DNA of 64,000 nucleotides from Plasmodium malariae (GCF_900090045.1 NC_041785.1:2085001-2149000), one strand, 5' to 3'. Shown: positions 10,954 to 23,872, counted from the first letter of the stretch. Numbers and translations: made by a program. The notes: a model not told the origin generated them from the letters alone.

Positions 10954-12105
10954 TTTATATATAAAACAAAATTAAATTAAATCATTAAATGTATTATATC
11001 ATTATTTACACTGATCTTGGGAAAAAATATTCTCTTTTCAAAAGAAAAAAGAAAAAAAAAAAGTCTCTAAATAATGATCTAAATTTTACGTTTGTTTATT
11101 TTGTCATATATTCCTCAGTATTATTTTGCTATTCTTTTATTTTACCTAAATATTCCTATTTTTTATTTTATTTTTTTACGCAAAATTCATTCTTTTGGTA
11201 AAATAATATTAAAACAGGCGAAAGTAAATATTGCTGGAAAAAAAAAAAAAAAAAAAATACAATCACACATGTGAACACAATCACAATCACAAACATGAAC
11301 ACAAACACAAACACAAACACAAACACAAACATAAATACAAACATAAACACTTACACGAATATAAATATAAATACGAATATAAATAACTCTTCTGTAAAAT
11401 TTTAAATATACTAATCATTTTTTTATTTTTTTATGTTTTTTCATGTTACTATTTTTTTTGATATAGAATTTTATGGTGCAAATTTCGTCAAGTTTTGTAA
11501 AAGTTTGAGTAACAAATTATTCCAACGTATAATAGGAAAATAATTTTAAATGTAGAGTACAAGTATGCTTTCCCTTTTTAGAGGAATAAGAGAAAATTTG
11601 CTCATTGGGCATGCTTTTGAATCACTTGTTTTTTGTTTTTTTTTTTCAAAATTCATGTTTATCCATTCAAATTGATAATGTGCCTCATCCGCATAGATAG
11701 GAACATATACATACATAAATACGTACATACGGTACTACATACAAATATATATATACATACGCATGTATTTTTTTTTTATTATTACAATAAACGGAAAAGC
11801 ATATACATATAAATATATATATATATATAACTCTCATTTATGAAGTGTTCGTGAATAATGACATTAATGTGAGGCCTTTTAATTTAATTTAATTTAATTT
11901 AATTTTTTTTTTTTTTTATTTCAACATAGTATTAATGCCTGATTGAAAGGTAAAAAATCGTTATGTTGTGTTAAAAGCATACATATATATAAAATATAAA
12001 AGAACGTAAGTGTGTATACATATATAGCTGATTTAAATATATGTTTTACTTATAAAAAAAAAAAAATCAATCTTATATTTTGATGAAAATAGATAAAATA
12101 AAAAT
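10954..12105. other. Divergent intergenic region
   Basis: About 1.15 kb between the ApiAP2 start and the next plus-strand start, so it should hold two promoters. I see poly-A runs (11052-11063, 11240-11257), an ACAAAC-type 6-bp repeat at 11277-11345 and a TTTAA repeat at 11876-11905. The open frames here are translations of these tracts. Confidence 0.6.
11277..11345 (+). repeat. 6-bp tandem repeat (ACAAAC / AAACAC)
   Basis: About ten copies of a six-base unit with variants (AATCAC, ATGAAC, ATAAAC) in the divergent region between the ApiAP2 gene and the 88-residue protein gene. Confidence 0.85.
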
Positions 12106-12372
12106 ATGCCAAAAAGATTTGTACTACGGAATGCATTTTACTTGCCAGCGTTATTTTTGGGTGGAGCATCTTTAAGTCATTATTTTGCATCAAAAGAATT
12201 GGATGAAATAGAAAAAGAAGCTACAAAACCTATTTTGGGATTTTCAACTGGTTTGGTTATAGGCTTAGTAATAGGTATTTGCATAGGTACAAATTATTAT
12301 TACATTTTTAATAAAATATTTTCATTTTTCGATTACTTTATGAAAGATGATTCAGAAGAAAAAAACGATTAA
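12106..12372 (+). CDS. Small membrane protein, 88 residues, unknown function
   Basis: Single exon starting MPKRFVLRNAFYLPALFLGG. A basic, amphipathic N-terminus leads into a short hydrophobic segment at about 12-22. A strong glycine-rich membrane segment lies at about 44-62 (FSTGLVIGLVIGICIGTNYY), followed by an acidic tail DDSEEKND. The glycine spacing (G-x3-G) resembles packing motifs of small inner-membrane proteins. Mitochondrial location is possible but unproven. The codon content is far less biased than flanking open frames, which supports a real gene. I do not recognise the family. Confidence 0.65.
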   Translation: MPKRFVLRNAFYLPALFLGGASLSHYFASKELDEIEKEATKPILGFSTGLVIGLVIGICIGTNYYYIFNKIFSFFDYFMKDDSEEKND

Positions 12373-14327
12373 AAAAGAAAACACATTTATATATTTAAAA
12401 AAAAAAGGAAAAAAAGAATTTTCTTACGCTTGCAAACATTGATAAATGTGAGATAATAATTTCAAAATAATGAGAGAATAATTTGAAGGGAATATTTTTT
12501 TATTTTGCACAATAATACATGAGCGCTTATTCATTCCTGTGAAATAAAAAAGGAAAATTATGTATATAGAAAAAAATTATATCTTATGTATATTTTTTAA
12601 CGTAGCACATTAAATAGAAGGTAAGAAGGTATAAAGATATATTTTTACGAAGCTTTTACATATCTATATACACCATACAAATTAAAGCAGAGTTGTAAAT
12701 TTTTTTTTATTCTAGTCTTCAATATATATTACACTTTAAAAGGAAATGGATTAGTTTGAAGATAGGTATGAGTTTGTACGTATATGTATCTATATATATC
12801 ACTATCAGTATCTATATCAATACACATGTATATTTGTATGTCCAAATTGTTATTTTACAATTTTTAATTAGCAATATTAATTTTCATTATTTCTTTTATT
12901 TTTAAATTGTTGTAAATATTTTGCGTATTTTCAATAGCTTCTTATATTTTTTTTTTTCTTTTTTTAAACTTAACTCCGTTTACCAAATTAATATAGTTAC
13001 AAATTTCAGAGATATTAAGAAAAAAAAAATAATAAAATAATTTTTCATTTTAAAATTTAATAGTTGTACAAATTTGTAAACTCTTTTGGGGAGAAATAAT
13101 AAAAAAAAAAAAAAAAATGGAAATAACTGGTAAGATTTGTTCGTTTTTTTTTTTTTTTTTTGAAAAGAGACGAAATATAAAAATGTAAAATAAAATGCCT
13201 AGATTTATCTTATAATTAGGAAAATATAGTGTTGCAAAATTCATTATGAATGTATAAGCAAAATGAGAATTTATCGTTTTAATTAAAAAAAAAAAAATAA
13301 TAATAATAATATAATATTATAATAAAATGCAGTGTATTATAACAAAATACAACAAAATAAAATATAATAAAATAAAATAACAGAATATATGAATAGAATA
13401 TAATAATATATATATATATTTATTTATTTATTTAAAGCAATTATATTAGAGGTACGAAAATTCACCCATGTTATTCAGTATTCTATTGACTTCCCTATAC
13501 AGAAGTCTTTTGCCCACTGTACAAATACATTTTTATTAAATTTATTTATATAATACCAATTTAAAGAAAAGAAATACTGTAAAATGACCTAAGAGAGTAC
13601 TTAAAAAAAGTGAGTATATATTTTTTGTTTTGATGACGATGATATATCACATAACATGTTTATTAATGTTATATTTACATAAGCAGTTTTATGTAATGTT
13701 TTTTAAAACTATAAAAAAGTATATTTCTTACTGTTTATTCAAAATATTTTTATATTATTATTTTTTTTAAATTGCATATATTTATGTAACAGTGTTTATA
13801 TTTATGTATATAGCAAATAAACAAATTCATTGTTCTATTCGTGACTTCCTAAAATTTCAAAATACTGTTTAAAAAAATTTGAATTAATTTTATAATTATT
13901 GCTCGTCATATATTTCATTTTTAAGATTTATTATTATTACATGGAATAATGTGATATAGGACGTAAATATATAAAAAATTTTAAAAAAAAGTAAAAAGGA
14001 ACGCAGAAACAAATACAAATATATAGGTAAATGGATTAATGCGCATTACATATATATATATATATATATATATTTGTACTGACTTGTTTGTATTTATGCA
14101 TATGTATTTATGTGTATGTATTTATGTGTATGTATTTATGTATATATACATATGTATTTATATATATGTATTTATATATATAATTGTATGTACATTTAGA
14201 TACATGCACATATTTACGAAGGACATAAAATTTTGAATTGAACTATTAACTTGTATAGTTTAGTAGGTCAGGTTATAGCAAACATTTTTTTAGTTGTAAT
14301 TTTAGTTAAAAATATCAAGTATCAAAG
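12373..14327. other. Intergenic, with one short exon-like segment
   Basis: Nearly 2 kb, mostly AT-rich with poly-A/T runs (13021, 13098, 13147), AATAA repeats (13290-13380) and a TATATGTATTTATG array at 14050-14190. One segment, 13446-13516 on the minus strand, looks like a terminal exon: acceptor TTTGTACAG, then GKRLLYREVNRILNNMG in phase 1, then a stop. I could not find preceding exons. The plus strand of the same bases also reads through a short ORF with an LYR motif. Confidence 0.45.
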
Positions 14328-15638
14328 ATGATAAAAGAGAAGGAAAAACTTATGGCCAGTGAAACATATACATTAGACGTTGAAAAAATAAAAAGCAAAG
14401 AAGTTAAGTTGCATTTTTTGTACTATTCAGTAATATTTGCATTATTTGTCTTAATAGTACTTGTGTATATTTGTTTAATACCGGGTAAGTAAAATAGGCA
14501 AAATTACATGATACTATAGGTCAAGGAACATACGTTAAAAAAAAAATTGCATACATATACGTTTACATATGCTTAAACATGTACATATAAATGTACATAT
14601 GTGCATATATATATATATATACACCGTTCTGAGGAACATTATTAAAATTAACTTTACAGGTTTTAGCATAGAAAGTAAGAACAATTTAAGAACCTTGATA
14701 CCTAAAAGTTTTAAAGATATAATAAATTTACAAAATAAAGAGAAAGTAAGGATATTATACGATTCTTTAATTTCATACAAAAATGAACATGAACTAGTTT
14801 TATTATTATTGTTATCATTATTATATATTTTATATCAATCATTTCCAATATTTTTATGGTGGATGGCTGGCACAGGTTGTGTTATAACAATATTAATAGG
14901 AGCATTTTATAATTATATTTTTTCCATACTTTATTGTTCCATATTAGCAACTCTTGCACCATTTATTACTTATGTAATTTTTAAGTATTATGGAAGAACA
15001 GTAATAAATTATTTTTTTCAAAAACAGCTTATTAAGTTTAATCGGGAGTTAAATAAAAGAGTAAGAAATAATGTAGATTTGTTTGTTTATGTAACAATAT
15101 TAAGATTAACCCCTGTTTTTCCAAATGTTGTGATAAACTTAGTTGGGGCATGTGTACAACTTCCTGCTGTCCCTTTTTTTTTAGCTACATATATAGGCAT
15201 TTTACCGAATACTATAATATTAGGTATTTCATGAATTGAACATTAACAGTTTGTTCCTTTTATTTAAAATTTTTTTTTTTTTTTTTAATATTATGTTATT
15301 ATTACTATATTTGTACTTTTATACATTATGGCATTCCGTGTTTTTTGATTGCACATATTTGCTCACATTTTCAGTAACAAAAGGCGGAATTAAATACATG
15401 CATATATATACGTACATGCGCACATATGTTTATATATATGCATATATGTATGTATACTTATATAAACATAAAATGCACACGCTTTTTTGTAGTTTCTGTA
15501 GGTCAAGCAATTAACAGTATATCTTCTGTTAATATGACGAATCAGTTCTATATGTCCATAACGTTTATAGTGTTGCTTTTACTTTTTCAAACAGTTATAA
15601 ATTATAAGTGTAAGGATATGAGAATTCAGACAAGGTAA
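14328..15638 (+). CDS. VTT/DedA-domain (SNARE-associated Golgi, TMEM41/TMEM64-type) membrane protein
   Basis: Three exons: 14328-14484, 14660-15223 and 15493-15638. The introns (GTAAGT...TTACAG and GTATTT...TTGTAG) keep phase. The product has 288 residues. Exon 1 encodes MIKEKEKLMASETYTL and a membrane segment. Exon 2 carries the VTT core: hydrophobic segments, GAFYNYIFSILYCS, RLTPVFPNVVINLVGACVQL and LATYIGILPNTIIL. Exon 3 completes it with VSVGQAINSISS and a last membrane helix. The R-x-TP-x2-P-N and G-x-LP blocks are the family hallmark. VTT proteins of the endoplasmic reticulum and Golgi (VMP1, TMEM41B) are phospholipid scramblases; that role is inferred here. The stop overlaps a possible donor (AG|GTAATA), so the gene may continue into 16580-16730. 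Confidence 0.85.
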
Positions 15639-15809
15639 TAATTAGCAAAATTTGGTTAATGTTAATTAGTAATAATAGTAATGTAGTAGTCATATCAGTA
15701 ATAACGTAGATGATATGAATTCTTTAATAATTTTATAGAAATAATAAAAAGTATAACTTACGTTATTTCATTAGATTAGTAATATAAAAGATTTTACTTT
15801 GTTTTATGT

Positions 15810-15975
15810 GAATCCCCATATGCAAATACATATGCATACATGCAAATACATATGCATACATGCAAATACATATGCATACATGCAAATACATATGCATACA
15901 TGCATATACATATGCATACATGCATATACATATACATACATGCATATACACATACATACATACACACATATGTAT
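15810..15975 (+). repeat. 20-bp tandem repeat (TACATGCAAATACATATGCA)
   Basis: About eight units; the later copies drift to TACATGCATATACATA. It lies just downstream of the VTT gene, or inside its last intron if the extra exon at 16580 is used. Confidence 0.9.
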
Positions 15976-16316
15976 ATGTAAGTGCATATTTATTTGTTTA
16001 CGCAATTAGCTTATTTAAACATATGTAATTTTATATACCATTTTCGTAATTACGAATTTATACATTTTTATCATTTATTGTTATTGTAAGCAACTCCTAA
16101 ACAAAAAACATTTTGTTCAATTATGTTATTATAATATATAAAGCTTTGTTATCTTATATTTTGCATCTTCGTCTTCTTTTTTTTTTTGTGCTTTTTTTTT
16201 TTTTTTTTTAAATGTATATGTCTGAACATTTTTTTTTTTTTATTTCGTTCTTTTATTTATAATTTAAATAACTTCCATTTTTTAATTGTTTTATAAGCCA
16301 TGAATGGTACCAATGG

Positions 16317-16350
<34 letters not shown>

Positions 16351-16579
16351 TTATTTGAGATACTAAAATATAAACGTGAATATAGGTGTAAATAAAAATA
16401 TATACATTTTTTTTTTTTTTTTTTCCCTAATTCTGTATAAATACGTTTTACACCTTTTGAAATAAATACAAAAAAGTGTGTACAAACGTGACATAAAAAA
16501 TGTTAAAACGACTTATAAAATAGTTGCTCAAAAGAGATTTAAAAATAAAGTAATGCGCATGAATTATTTTATTTTGTAG

Positions 16580-16730
16580 GTTACAAATTTGTTGTACTGG
16601 AAAAATAATATCAAATAATAAGAATAGTAATGATCTAAATAGTAATGATCAAAATAGTAATGATCAAAATAGTAATGATTGTAATAATAATGTTGTACAC
16701 TTCAAACATTTTTTACCATATGTTTTATAG
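16580..16730 (+). CDS. Possible fourth exon of the VTT gene
   Basis: An acceptor (TTTATTTTGTAG) precedes G-TTA-CAA, and the frame stays open for 49 residues to a TAG. If the VTT gene is cut at its alternative donor (exon 3 ending 15634, ACA AG|GTAATA), the join is in phase and gives a 337-residue protein. The tail reads LQICCTGKIISNN, then NSND repeats, then VVHFKHFLPYVL. The in-frame AGTAATGATCAA repeat is typical of Plasmodium coding low complexity. The intron would be 945 bases and full of microsatellite, which is long for this genus. Confidence 0.4.
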
Positions 16731-17789
16731 TGTTTGGACACTTCATTTTAGCGAATGTTCACGTGTTAATTGAATTGCATATTTGCCTATATTTGTGGGA
16801 ATGTTAAATATATCCATATATACAAATATACGCAAATATGCTACCAAATGAACATGAACAAATTAATGCAAATGTCTTAAGCTCTTCTGATTTTGTTTAA
16901 GGTATAATCTCTAATTGAGGCAAATCTATTTCAAAATTCGGCCTTAGCTCACATAAAATGCATATATATGTATATATATATATATGTATAATGTACGTTT
17001 ATATGAATACGTATGTACGTGTATTTCCCCATCAAGAGAGTCTTTGCAAAATAAAGTAACCTGTTTATTCTGTTTTTATAAGAAAAAAAAAAAAAAAAAA
17101 AAAATTAATCTTTAGCATTTCCTTGTTCGTCCATAAAAATATTAAATATGCATAGAGGAAAAAAAGCATCATTACTATGTAATATTTTATGCAAAAGGAA
17201 AAATGTATAAATATGTAAAAACACTTACATTATGTTTCATCACGTTAAATCGCTTTACATCGCGTTATACCACTTTACAGAAAGTAAAAAGCTTTTTTTA
17301 CATAAAAACAAATAGCACATCTGAAAATTAATTTGCAAGCAAAGGAATGAGAAATTATAAATTATTTACAATTATTGCTTCATTTTATTTATATTTTTTT
17401 TTTTTTTTTTTTTGCGTGATAAGTATTGCTTATAAATGCATTTAAATCCGTATATGCAGAGAATTAATTTTAACTTAAATTAGTAACAATTTATTATGTA
17501 CATATGCGTATACATATACATCTACATATGCGTATACATATGCATATACATATACATAAATGTATAAATATATATACATGTACGTATAATACTGCGTAAC
17601 ACAATATGCATTACTTCTTTCTTTATTATTTCAGCAAAAGCAATTACCATTTGTTCCTGTTGCGTACATTATTTTGTACGTATATGAATTTAAAAAAAAA
17701 GCAAATTAAAATATTTTTTTTATAATTGGTATATAACTCCACTGTTAAGTTGTCCTTTTGTTTATATATGTATTCATTGAAGTCATATT

Positions 17790-17990
17790 TTACATGTATT
17801 TTTATGTATTTTTTTATGTATTTTTTTATGTATTATTTTATGTATTTTTTTATGTATTTTTTTATGTATTTTGTTTATGTATTTTTTATGTATTTATTTA
17901 TATATTTATTTATGTACTAATTTATGTACTAATTTATGTACTCATTTATGTAATCATTTATGTACTCATTTATGTAATCATTTGTAAATT
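17790..17990 (+). repeat. TATGTATTTTTT / TATGTACTCATT array
   Basis: About sixteen imperfect 12-base units, first TATGTATTTTTT, then TATGTACTAATT and TATGTACTCATT. Confidence 0.85.
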
Positions 17991-18109
17991 TTTTTTTTTT
18001 TCTCCTTTTAATTTGGTAATATTTGAATATACTGCTTTTTTGGAAGAGTGAGTTTTTGCGCTTCGAAAAATGGCACATACATATATATGATGATATATAT
18101 GGAGTAGAA

Positions 18110-18430
18110 CTTATACATATATATTATACATACATATTATACATTCATTTTATACATATATATATTATACATACATATTATACATACATATTATACATAT
18201 ATATATTATACATACATATTATACATTCATTTATACATATATATATATACATATTATACATTCATTTTATACATATATATATTATACATACATATTATAC
18301 ATTCATTTTATACATGTACATATTATACATATACATATTATACATACATATTATACATTCATTTTATACATATATATATATTATACATACATATATATAT
18401 ATATATATAAATACATGCATACATACATAC
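18110..18430 (+). repeat. ATTATACATACAT-type array
   Basis: Long imperfect array of TATTATACATACATAT, TACATTCATTTTATACAT and TATA units. Several higher-order blocks of roughly 60 bases repeat. Confidence 0.85.
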
Positions 18431-18566
18431 ATAATTATATATATATAGTAAAACCTGGCTAACACTATTTTATAGTCATTTGAATGGTGTATATGTTGAA
18501 GGTAAAAAAAATGTAGTTAATGTATGGGGAAAGATTATGAATGAATATAAAAGGATTATATAATGA

Positions 18567-18732
18567 AACAAAAGTAGTACCAAATAAAAGTAGTACCAAA
18601 TAAAAGTAGCACCAAATAAAAGTAGCACCAAACAAAAGTAGCACCAAATAAAAGTAGCACCAAATAAAAGTAGCACCAAATAAAAATAGTGCCAAATAAA
18701 AATAGTGCCAAATAAAAATAGTGCCAAATATA
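18567..18732 (+). repeat. 16-bp tandem repeat (CCAAATAAAAGTAGCA)
   Basis: About ten near-exact copies of a 16-base unit. Variants change in blocks: GTAGTACC first, then GTAGCACC, then ATAGTGCC. The array ends about 95 bases before the SPT5 start codon, so it is probably in the leader or core promoter. Confidence 0.92.
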
Positions 18733-18825
18733 AAAAAAATAAATTAGTGACAACTAATAAAGTCAAAGGCAGTAAAAAATAAAAAAAGAAAAAAAAGATA
18801 AGTCACGAATAAATGGTAAAAAAGG

Positions 18826-20224
18826 ATGGATGGAAATAAAACAATAGTCAGTGAAAACGCAAATGAAGGAGAGGAAAATGTAAAGGAATATGAAAATGTT
18901 CACAAGAAAGAAATAGGGAAGGCACATAATGCAACACAACAAAATGAGAAAGAAATGAATGGGATAATTCTGTTCAGAGAAAATGAAGATGATGAACTGA
19001 GTGAAAAGGGTGAGGCGGGTATAAACGAGGAACAGAGTTCAAATGATGAAGAGGGCGTAAGTTATAATGAGAGTGTAAATCATGATGAGAGTGTAAATCA
19101 TGATGAGAGTGTAAATTATGATGAGAGTATAATTCATGATGGGAGGGTATATAATGAAGGGGGCAAGGGCGAGGAGCACGGTAGAGGTGCAGAACACCAC
19201 AAATTGAAAAAGAAAAGGAAAAAAGATAATTATATGTCGTCATATTATATGGACAATGAAGCTCAAGAGGATGAGGAGGAAGAAGAGGAAGAGGATGAGG
19301 ACTATGTAGAAAACGATATAGAATATATGGATAGAAAATCAAATAAAATAGGGCAAAAAAAAAGGAAACTGGCAAAAAATAAATACGTTTCTACCTTTTT
19401 AGATACAGAAGCACAAGTTGGAGATGATGAGGAGGAAGAGGAGTATGCTAGTTCCTATATTGAAGAGTTTGAAGAAGCTAAAAAATTAGAAAAAAAGAAT
19501 ATGTATGAAACAAAATTAAAAAGTGGAACAAATCATTTAGCTCAAGCTATAAATAAACTATCCCAACGATATGAAAATGAAAAAGAAATAAAAGATACAT
19601 TAACAGATGGGGAAACATTAACAGATGAAGAAATGTCAGTAGATGATGAATATTTTGATGAAGGGGAATGTTTAAGTACTTTTGATAGTCCTAAAATGTG
19701 GTTAATTAAATTATTTAAAAATGATGTGGAAAGAAATCTAGCTATGGGTATATATTATAAATATATGAAATTAAAAGATAATGATTTTAATATTAAAGGA
19801 ATATATGTATCAGATAATTTAAAAGGGTACATATACATAGAGGCAGACAGTCTGTATATGTTAAAACGTTTTTTACTAGGTTTTAAATTTATTAATTTAA
19901 ATGAAATAACAATTGTACCTGTACAAGAATTAACATCCATATTTGCCATGTGCCATTCGAAAGTAATTATACCTAAGGTGAATGAATATGTGAGAATAAA
20001 AAGAGGAGTATATATGGATGATATAGGTCAGATTTTTGAAGTGCATGAAAAGGGAATCTATGCTGTTGTTAGGTTAATTCCAAGAATATTTTATGATAAA
20101 TATAATAATTTTAAAAAAGAAAAAAACTACAATATGAATAATAACAATAGTAGTAGTAATAATAATAATAGTAATAATAATAATAGTAGTAGTAATAATA
20201 ATAATAGTAATAATAATAATAATA

Positions 20225-20269
<45 letters not shown>

Positions 20270-23061
20270 GTAGTAATAATAATAATAATAGTAATAATAA
20301 TAATAGTAATAATAATAATAATAATAATAGTAATAATAATAATAATAATAATAATAGTAGTAACAACTTGTCAGTGTCCATTAATAAGGGGATTTCCCTA
20401 TTTGATGATAACATTCACAAACATGACTCATATTATATGATGAACAATGATAAATATGATATGAACAATAATAATCGGAGTGGAATTTTTCCAAATGAGA
20501 AAATAGATTTATTAGATGAAGCGTTACAAGTGAAAAGGAAAAAAAAAAAAGAGAGACCTTTAAAAAAATTTTTTGATAGAGATGAAATTGAGCAAATAGG
20601 TGGAGTCATTGAGCATGGTCCATATCCAAGAACTATAAAATATCAAAACAATATTTTTGAGGAGAATGGATATTTATTAAAGAAAATGAATATAAAATAT
20701 TTAATTAGTGAAAATGCTAATATCACATTAACAGAAATACGTGAATTTAATAAAAATATTACGAATGAAGATGATATTAACTTACATATCAGTAAAGCAT
20801 TTATAAATAAAAATTCTTTACATTTATTTAAAAAAGGAGAAAGAGTAAAAATTATGAAGGGAGAATTGTTCAATTTGATAGGAACTATAACAAGTGTTAA
20901 TGAAAATATGTTAACAATAAATCCTGATAATATAGCTAAAGAATTTAAATTTATGCCTACAGATGTTACAAAATATTTTATGGAAGGTGATAATGTAACT
21001 GTTATTAATGGTATACATAAAGGAAAGAGTGGTCTTATATCCCTACTAGATTATAAAGAGAATGTAGCACTTATTTTTTCCCCTTCATTAAACACCGAAT
21101 TTAGATCATCTATACAAGATTTAACAGGTTCTACTACTAATAGTACTAGTGAAGGGTTAGGAGGTATTAATACCCTTAATGGATTCTCCATAGGAGATTT
21201 AATAGAATTAAGTGATAGACAAATTGGTGTATTAACCTATATTGATAAAAATAAACACATTCGTGTATTAACAAGTAATAGTAAAATTTTGCATACAACC
21301 ATTGGTGCCATTACAACAAAAAGGTCAGCAATAGGACAAGTATGTAAAGATGAAAATGGAAACATAATTCAAGCAAAAGATACTATACAAATAGTTAAAG
21401 GAATGCATAGAAATAAATTAGCCATAGTTAATTATATATGGAAAAATAAAATTTTTGCAAAAATAAATAAAAAAATTGAAGATAATGGTTTTGTAGTTAT
21501 AGATTGTGAAAATTCTATATTATCAGGAAATAACAATGAAAAAAAAAAAATCATAACTCATAATAATTTGTTTAGAACAAATAATTTTACGAGGAAAAAT
21601 CATTTTCAGTCCTTTATTGGAAAAACAGTTAAAATTTTAACAGGTGTTTATAAAGGACTATTAGGTGATGTAATAGATGCAGAAAGAGATGAATTTACTC
21701 TACTCTTAAAAATTAAGCCAAAGACAGTTAGGCAAAAAAGAATAGAATGTGCTATTGCTGATGCGTATAGAGACAACAACATTTTTGATGAGAAATTAAA
21801 AGGAAGTGAAAATACAGTAGACTCAAAAAGAAGACAAGAAGAAAAGTATGAAAAAAAGAGTCAACGATTCGATGATAAGAAAAAGTATGATTCCCCTTTG
21901 TCCAATGAAAATCAAAGAAGTATATTCGATAGGAGGAAAAATGATACTAATGCAAAGTATGACGAAAAACATACTAGTAGTACATATAGCACGTACAATA
22001 ACCATAAACAAAGGGAAAGAACTGCTAATAATGGGTATTATTACTACAACAATGACAAGAGAAGAAACAGTAACGAAACGGATAGAAACAACTACGTGTA
22101 TGGAGAACACGAGGAACATGAAAAATTTGTTATCCCAAAATTGACTGATCAGAAGGACAGGCATAATGTATCCCTCACCTCCATACATAATAAAAAAGAA
22201 CATATATTCAGAAGGGAAGAGGAGGAGAGGGAGAAGGACGAGAAGGAGAATAGCGGTTCCTCCTACCACAAGATTTACACTAAAGACAGAAATTACGATA
22301 GTCATTATATGGGGGAGAAGCATCTTAGTAGTCATAATAATAGCAATGACAATCGTCATTATGGTAGCAAGCCCAGTGGTTGGGATATGAATAATACTTA
22401 CAAAAAGAAGGAAGAAAATTTGTTCAAAAAAGATAAATATGATGAAGTTAATAGAAAATATAGCAAAAAAAAAGATCATACGGATGAAGAGTACACTGAT
22501 TTAAAATATCAAGACAAGAATAAGGGGGGTTCCTTATTTTCGAATTATGATGAAGAAAATGAAAGAGAAAGGAACAAGGATTATAGTAGAAGAAAGGATA
22601 AAAATTACGCACAGGAAGAAGGTAGGGATGGCAGAAAAGAAGAAACAAACAATGGATATGAAGAGGGAAATAATAATAGAGGAGGTAGTAATAGGGGGAG
22701 AAGTAATTGGGATAACGATCAAGAATATCTTAGCTGGCTAGTTGCAGGTGTAATGATAAAGGTAATTACCCCGGGGCCATTTTACAATGAAATAGGAAGG
22801 ATTAAAGAGGTTATAAAAAAAAATACATACACTATTTTAAAAATTGAAACGGACAAAACTTCATTTAGTATCGTTTCTGATGCGGTTGTTCCATTAAAAC
22901 CGAGTAAAAAAGGTGAGGAGGTTATAATTGTAGATTTAGAAAAAGTTATCGAGGGGTCAGTCATAGATATACAAAATAATGAAGTTCAAGTGAATGTTCC
23001 CCATGGGAATGTAACATATGCCCTTCAGAAGGTTTTCATGTATAAAAAGAATTTTGCATAA
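18826..23061 (+). CDS. SPT5: Transcription elongation factor SPT5
   Basis: Single exon, 1411 residues. Order: a long acidic N-terminus (about 1-280) with DESVNHDESVNHDES repeats; an NGN domain at about 288-380 (PKMWLIKLFKNDVERN... to VPVQELTSIF); KOW1 at about 385-430 (VNEYVRIKRGVYMDDIGQ); an Asn/Ser insert at 437-513; KOW motifs at about 668-705 (KKGERVKIMKGELFNLIG), 718-755 (EGDNVTVINGIHKGKSG), 785-815, 850-885 (KDTIQIVKGMHRNKLA) and 927-965 (IGKTVKILTGVYKGLLG). A charged, disordered linker (about 975-1300) follows, then a last KOW pair (PGPFYNEIGRIKEVIKKN). SPT5 with SPT4 binds RNA polymerase II clamp and nascent RNA and controls pausing and processivity in the nucleus. I see no clear CTR heptad block before the last KOW domain. 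The length is larger than in yeast or human because of low-complexity inserts. Confidence 0.95.
20133..20364 (+). repeat. Asn/Ser homopolymer repeat inside SPT5
   Basis: An AAT/AGT codon array coding about 77 residues of mainly Asn with single or paired Ser, in frame between KOW1 and the next KOW motif. The opposite strand reads as poly-Leu, which is only a shadow. Confidence 0.95.
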
Positions 23062-23872
23062 TTCTCAACGGTGCTTATATTACATGTAAGTATATATGTG
23101 TATTATATGTGTATACATATGTATATGCGCGAATGTGTAAAAGTAATACTAAAGGGTACTGATGAAAAAAAGAAAACGGAACTATGACATATCTTCATTT
23201 GCACCAACAGGAAAGCTATTCCTCGAAATGAATGTTGAAGTGAAAATAGGGGTTTGCAAATTTCAGCAAAAACGGTAAACTGTGCATGCGTATGTGTACA
23301 TTCATATATATTAACATTTGCATATAGTTGCACGAGCGTAGAGAAATAGTGAAATAATATTTATTACATAATAAATTTATCATTTTTTTTCGCACACACA
23401 CGCTCATGCCAAGTTTGCATAATTTTTAATGTATGCATTTTATTTTGTTTTATTTTCACATGTATTTATTATTTTCCCTATCAAACTGATGAATGTTATT
23501 TTTTTTGGGTATTATATGCATATATACATACATATACTTACATGTACTTACATATACATGCTTATACCTACATATACCTACATATACATGCTTATACCTA
23601 CATATACATGCTTATACCTACATATACCTACATATACATACATATACCTACATATACATACATATACCTACATATACATACATATACCTACATATACATA
23701 CAATATTTGTATACCATGTTCTACTGCATAGTGAAATGATAAAACATTTTACGCAAAAATATATATGCATATATGTATATACAAACTTTTTTTAAAATAA
23801 AAACTTATAACTGATGAGTTAAATTTACGTTAAAAAGGAAGGCGCAAAAGGGTTAGATGCCCACGTTTACCC

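Larger units (their letters stand above)
16731..18825. other. Intergenic region upstream of SPT5
   Basis: Two kilobases without a credible gene. Poly-A at 17081-17104 and poly-T at 17396-17414. Three repeat blocks fill the right half (listed separately). The SPT5 promoter and leader must lie here. The open frames of 60-140 codons in this region are translations of the repeats. Confidence 0.65.

Noticed and set aside
18465..18766. Overlapping minus-strand frames rich in F, W, L and Y upstream of SPT5
   Set aside because: They translate the 16-bp tandem repeat in three frames (16-residue period).
20127..20414. Poly-Leu frame opposite SPT5
   Set aside because: It is the reverse complement of the Asn codons in SPT5.
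21823..22479. 218-codon minus-strand frame within SPT5
   Set aside because: It is a shadow of the charged SPT5 linker, with no motif and no independent signal.
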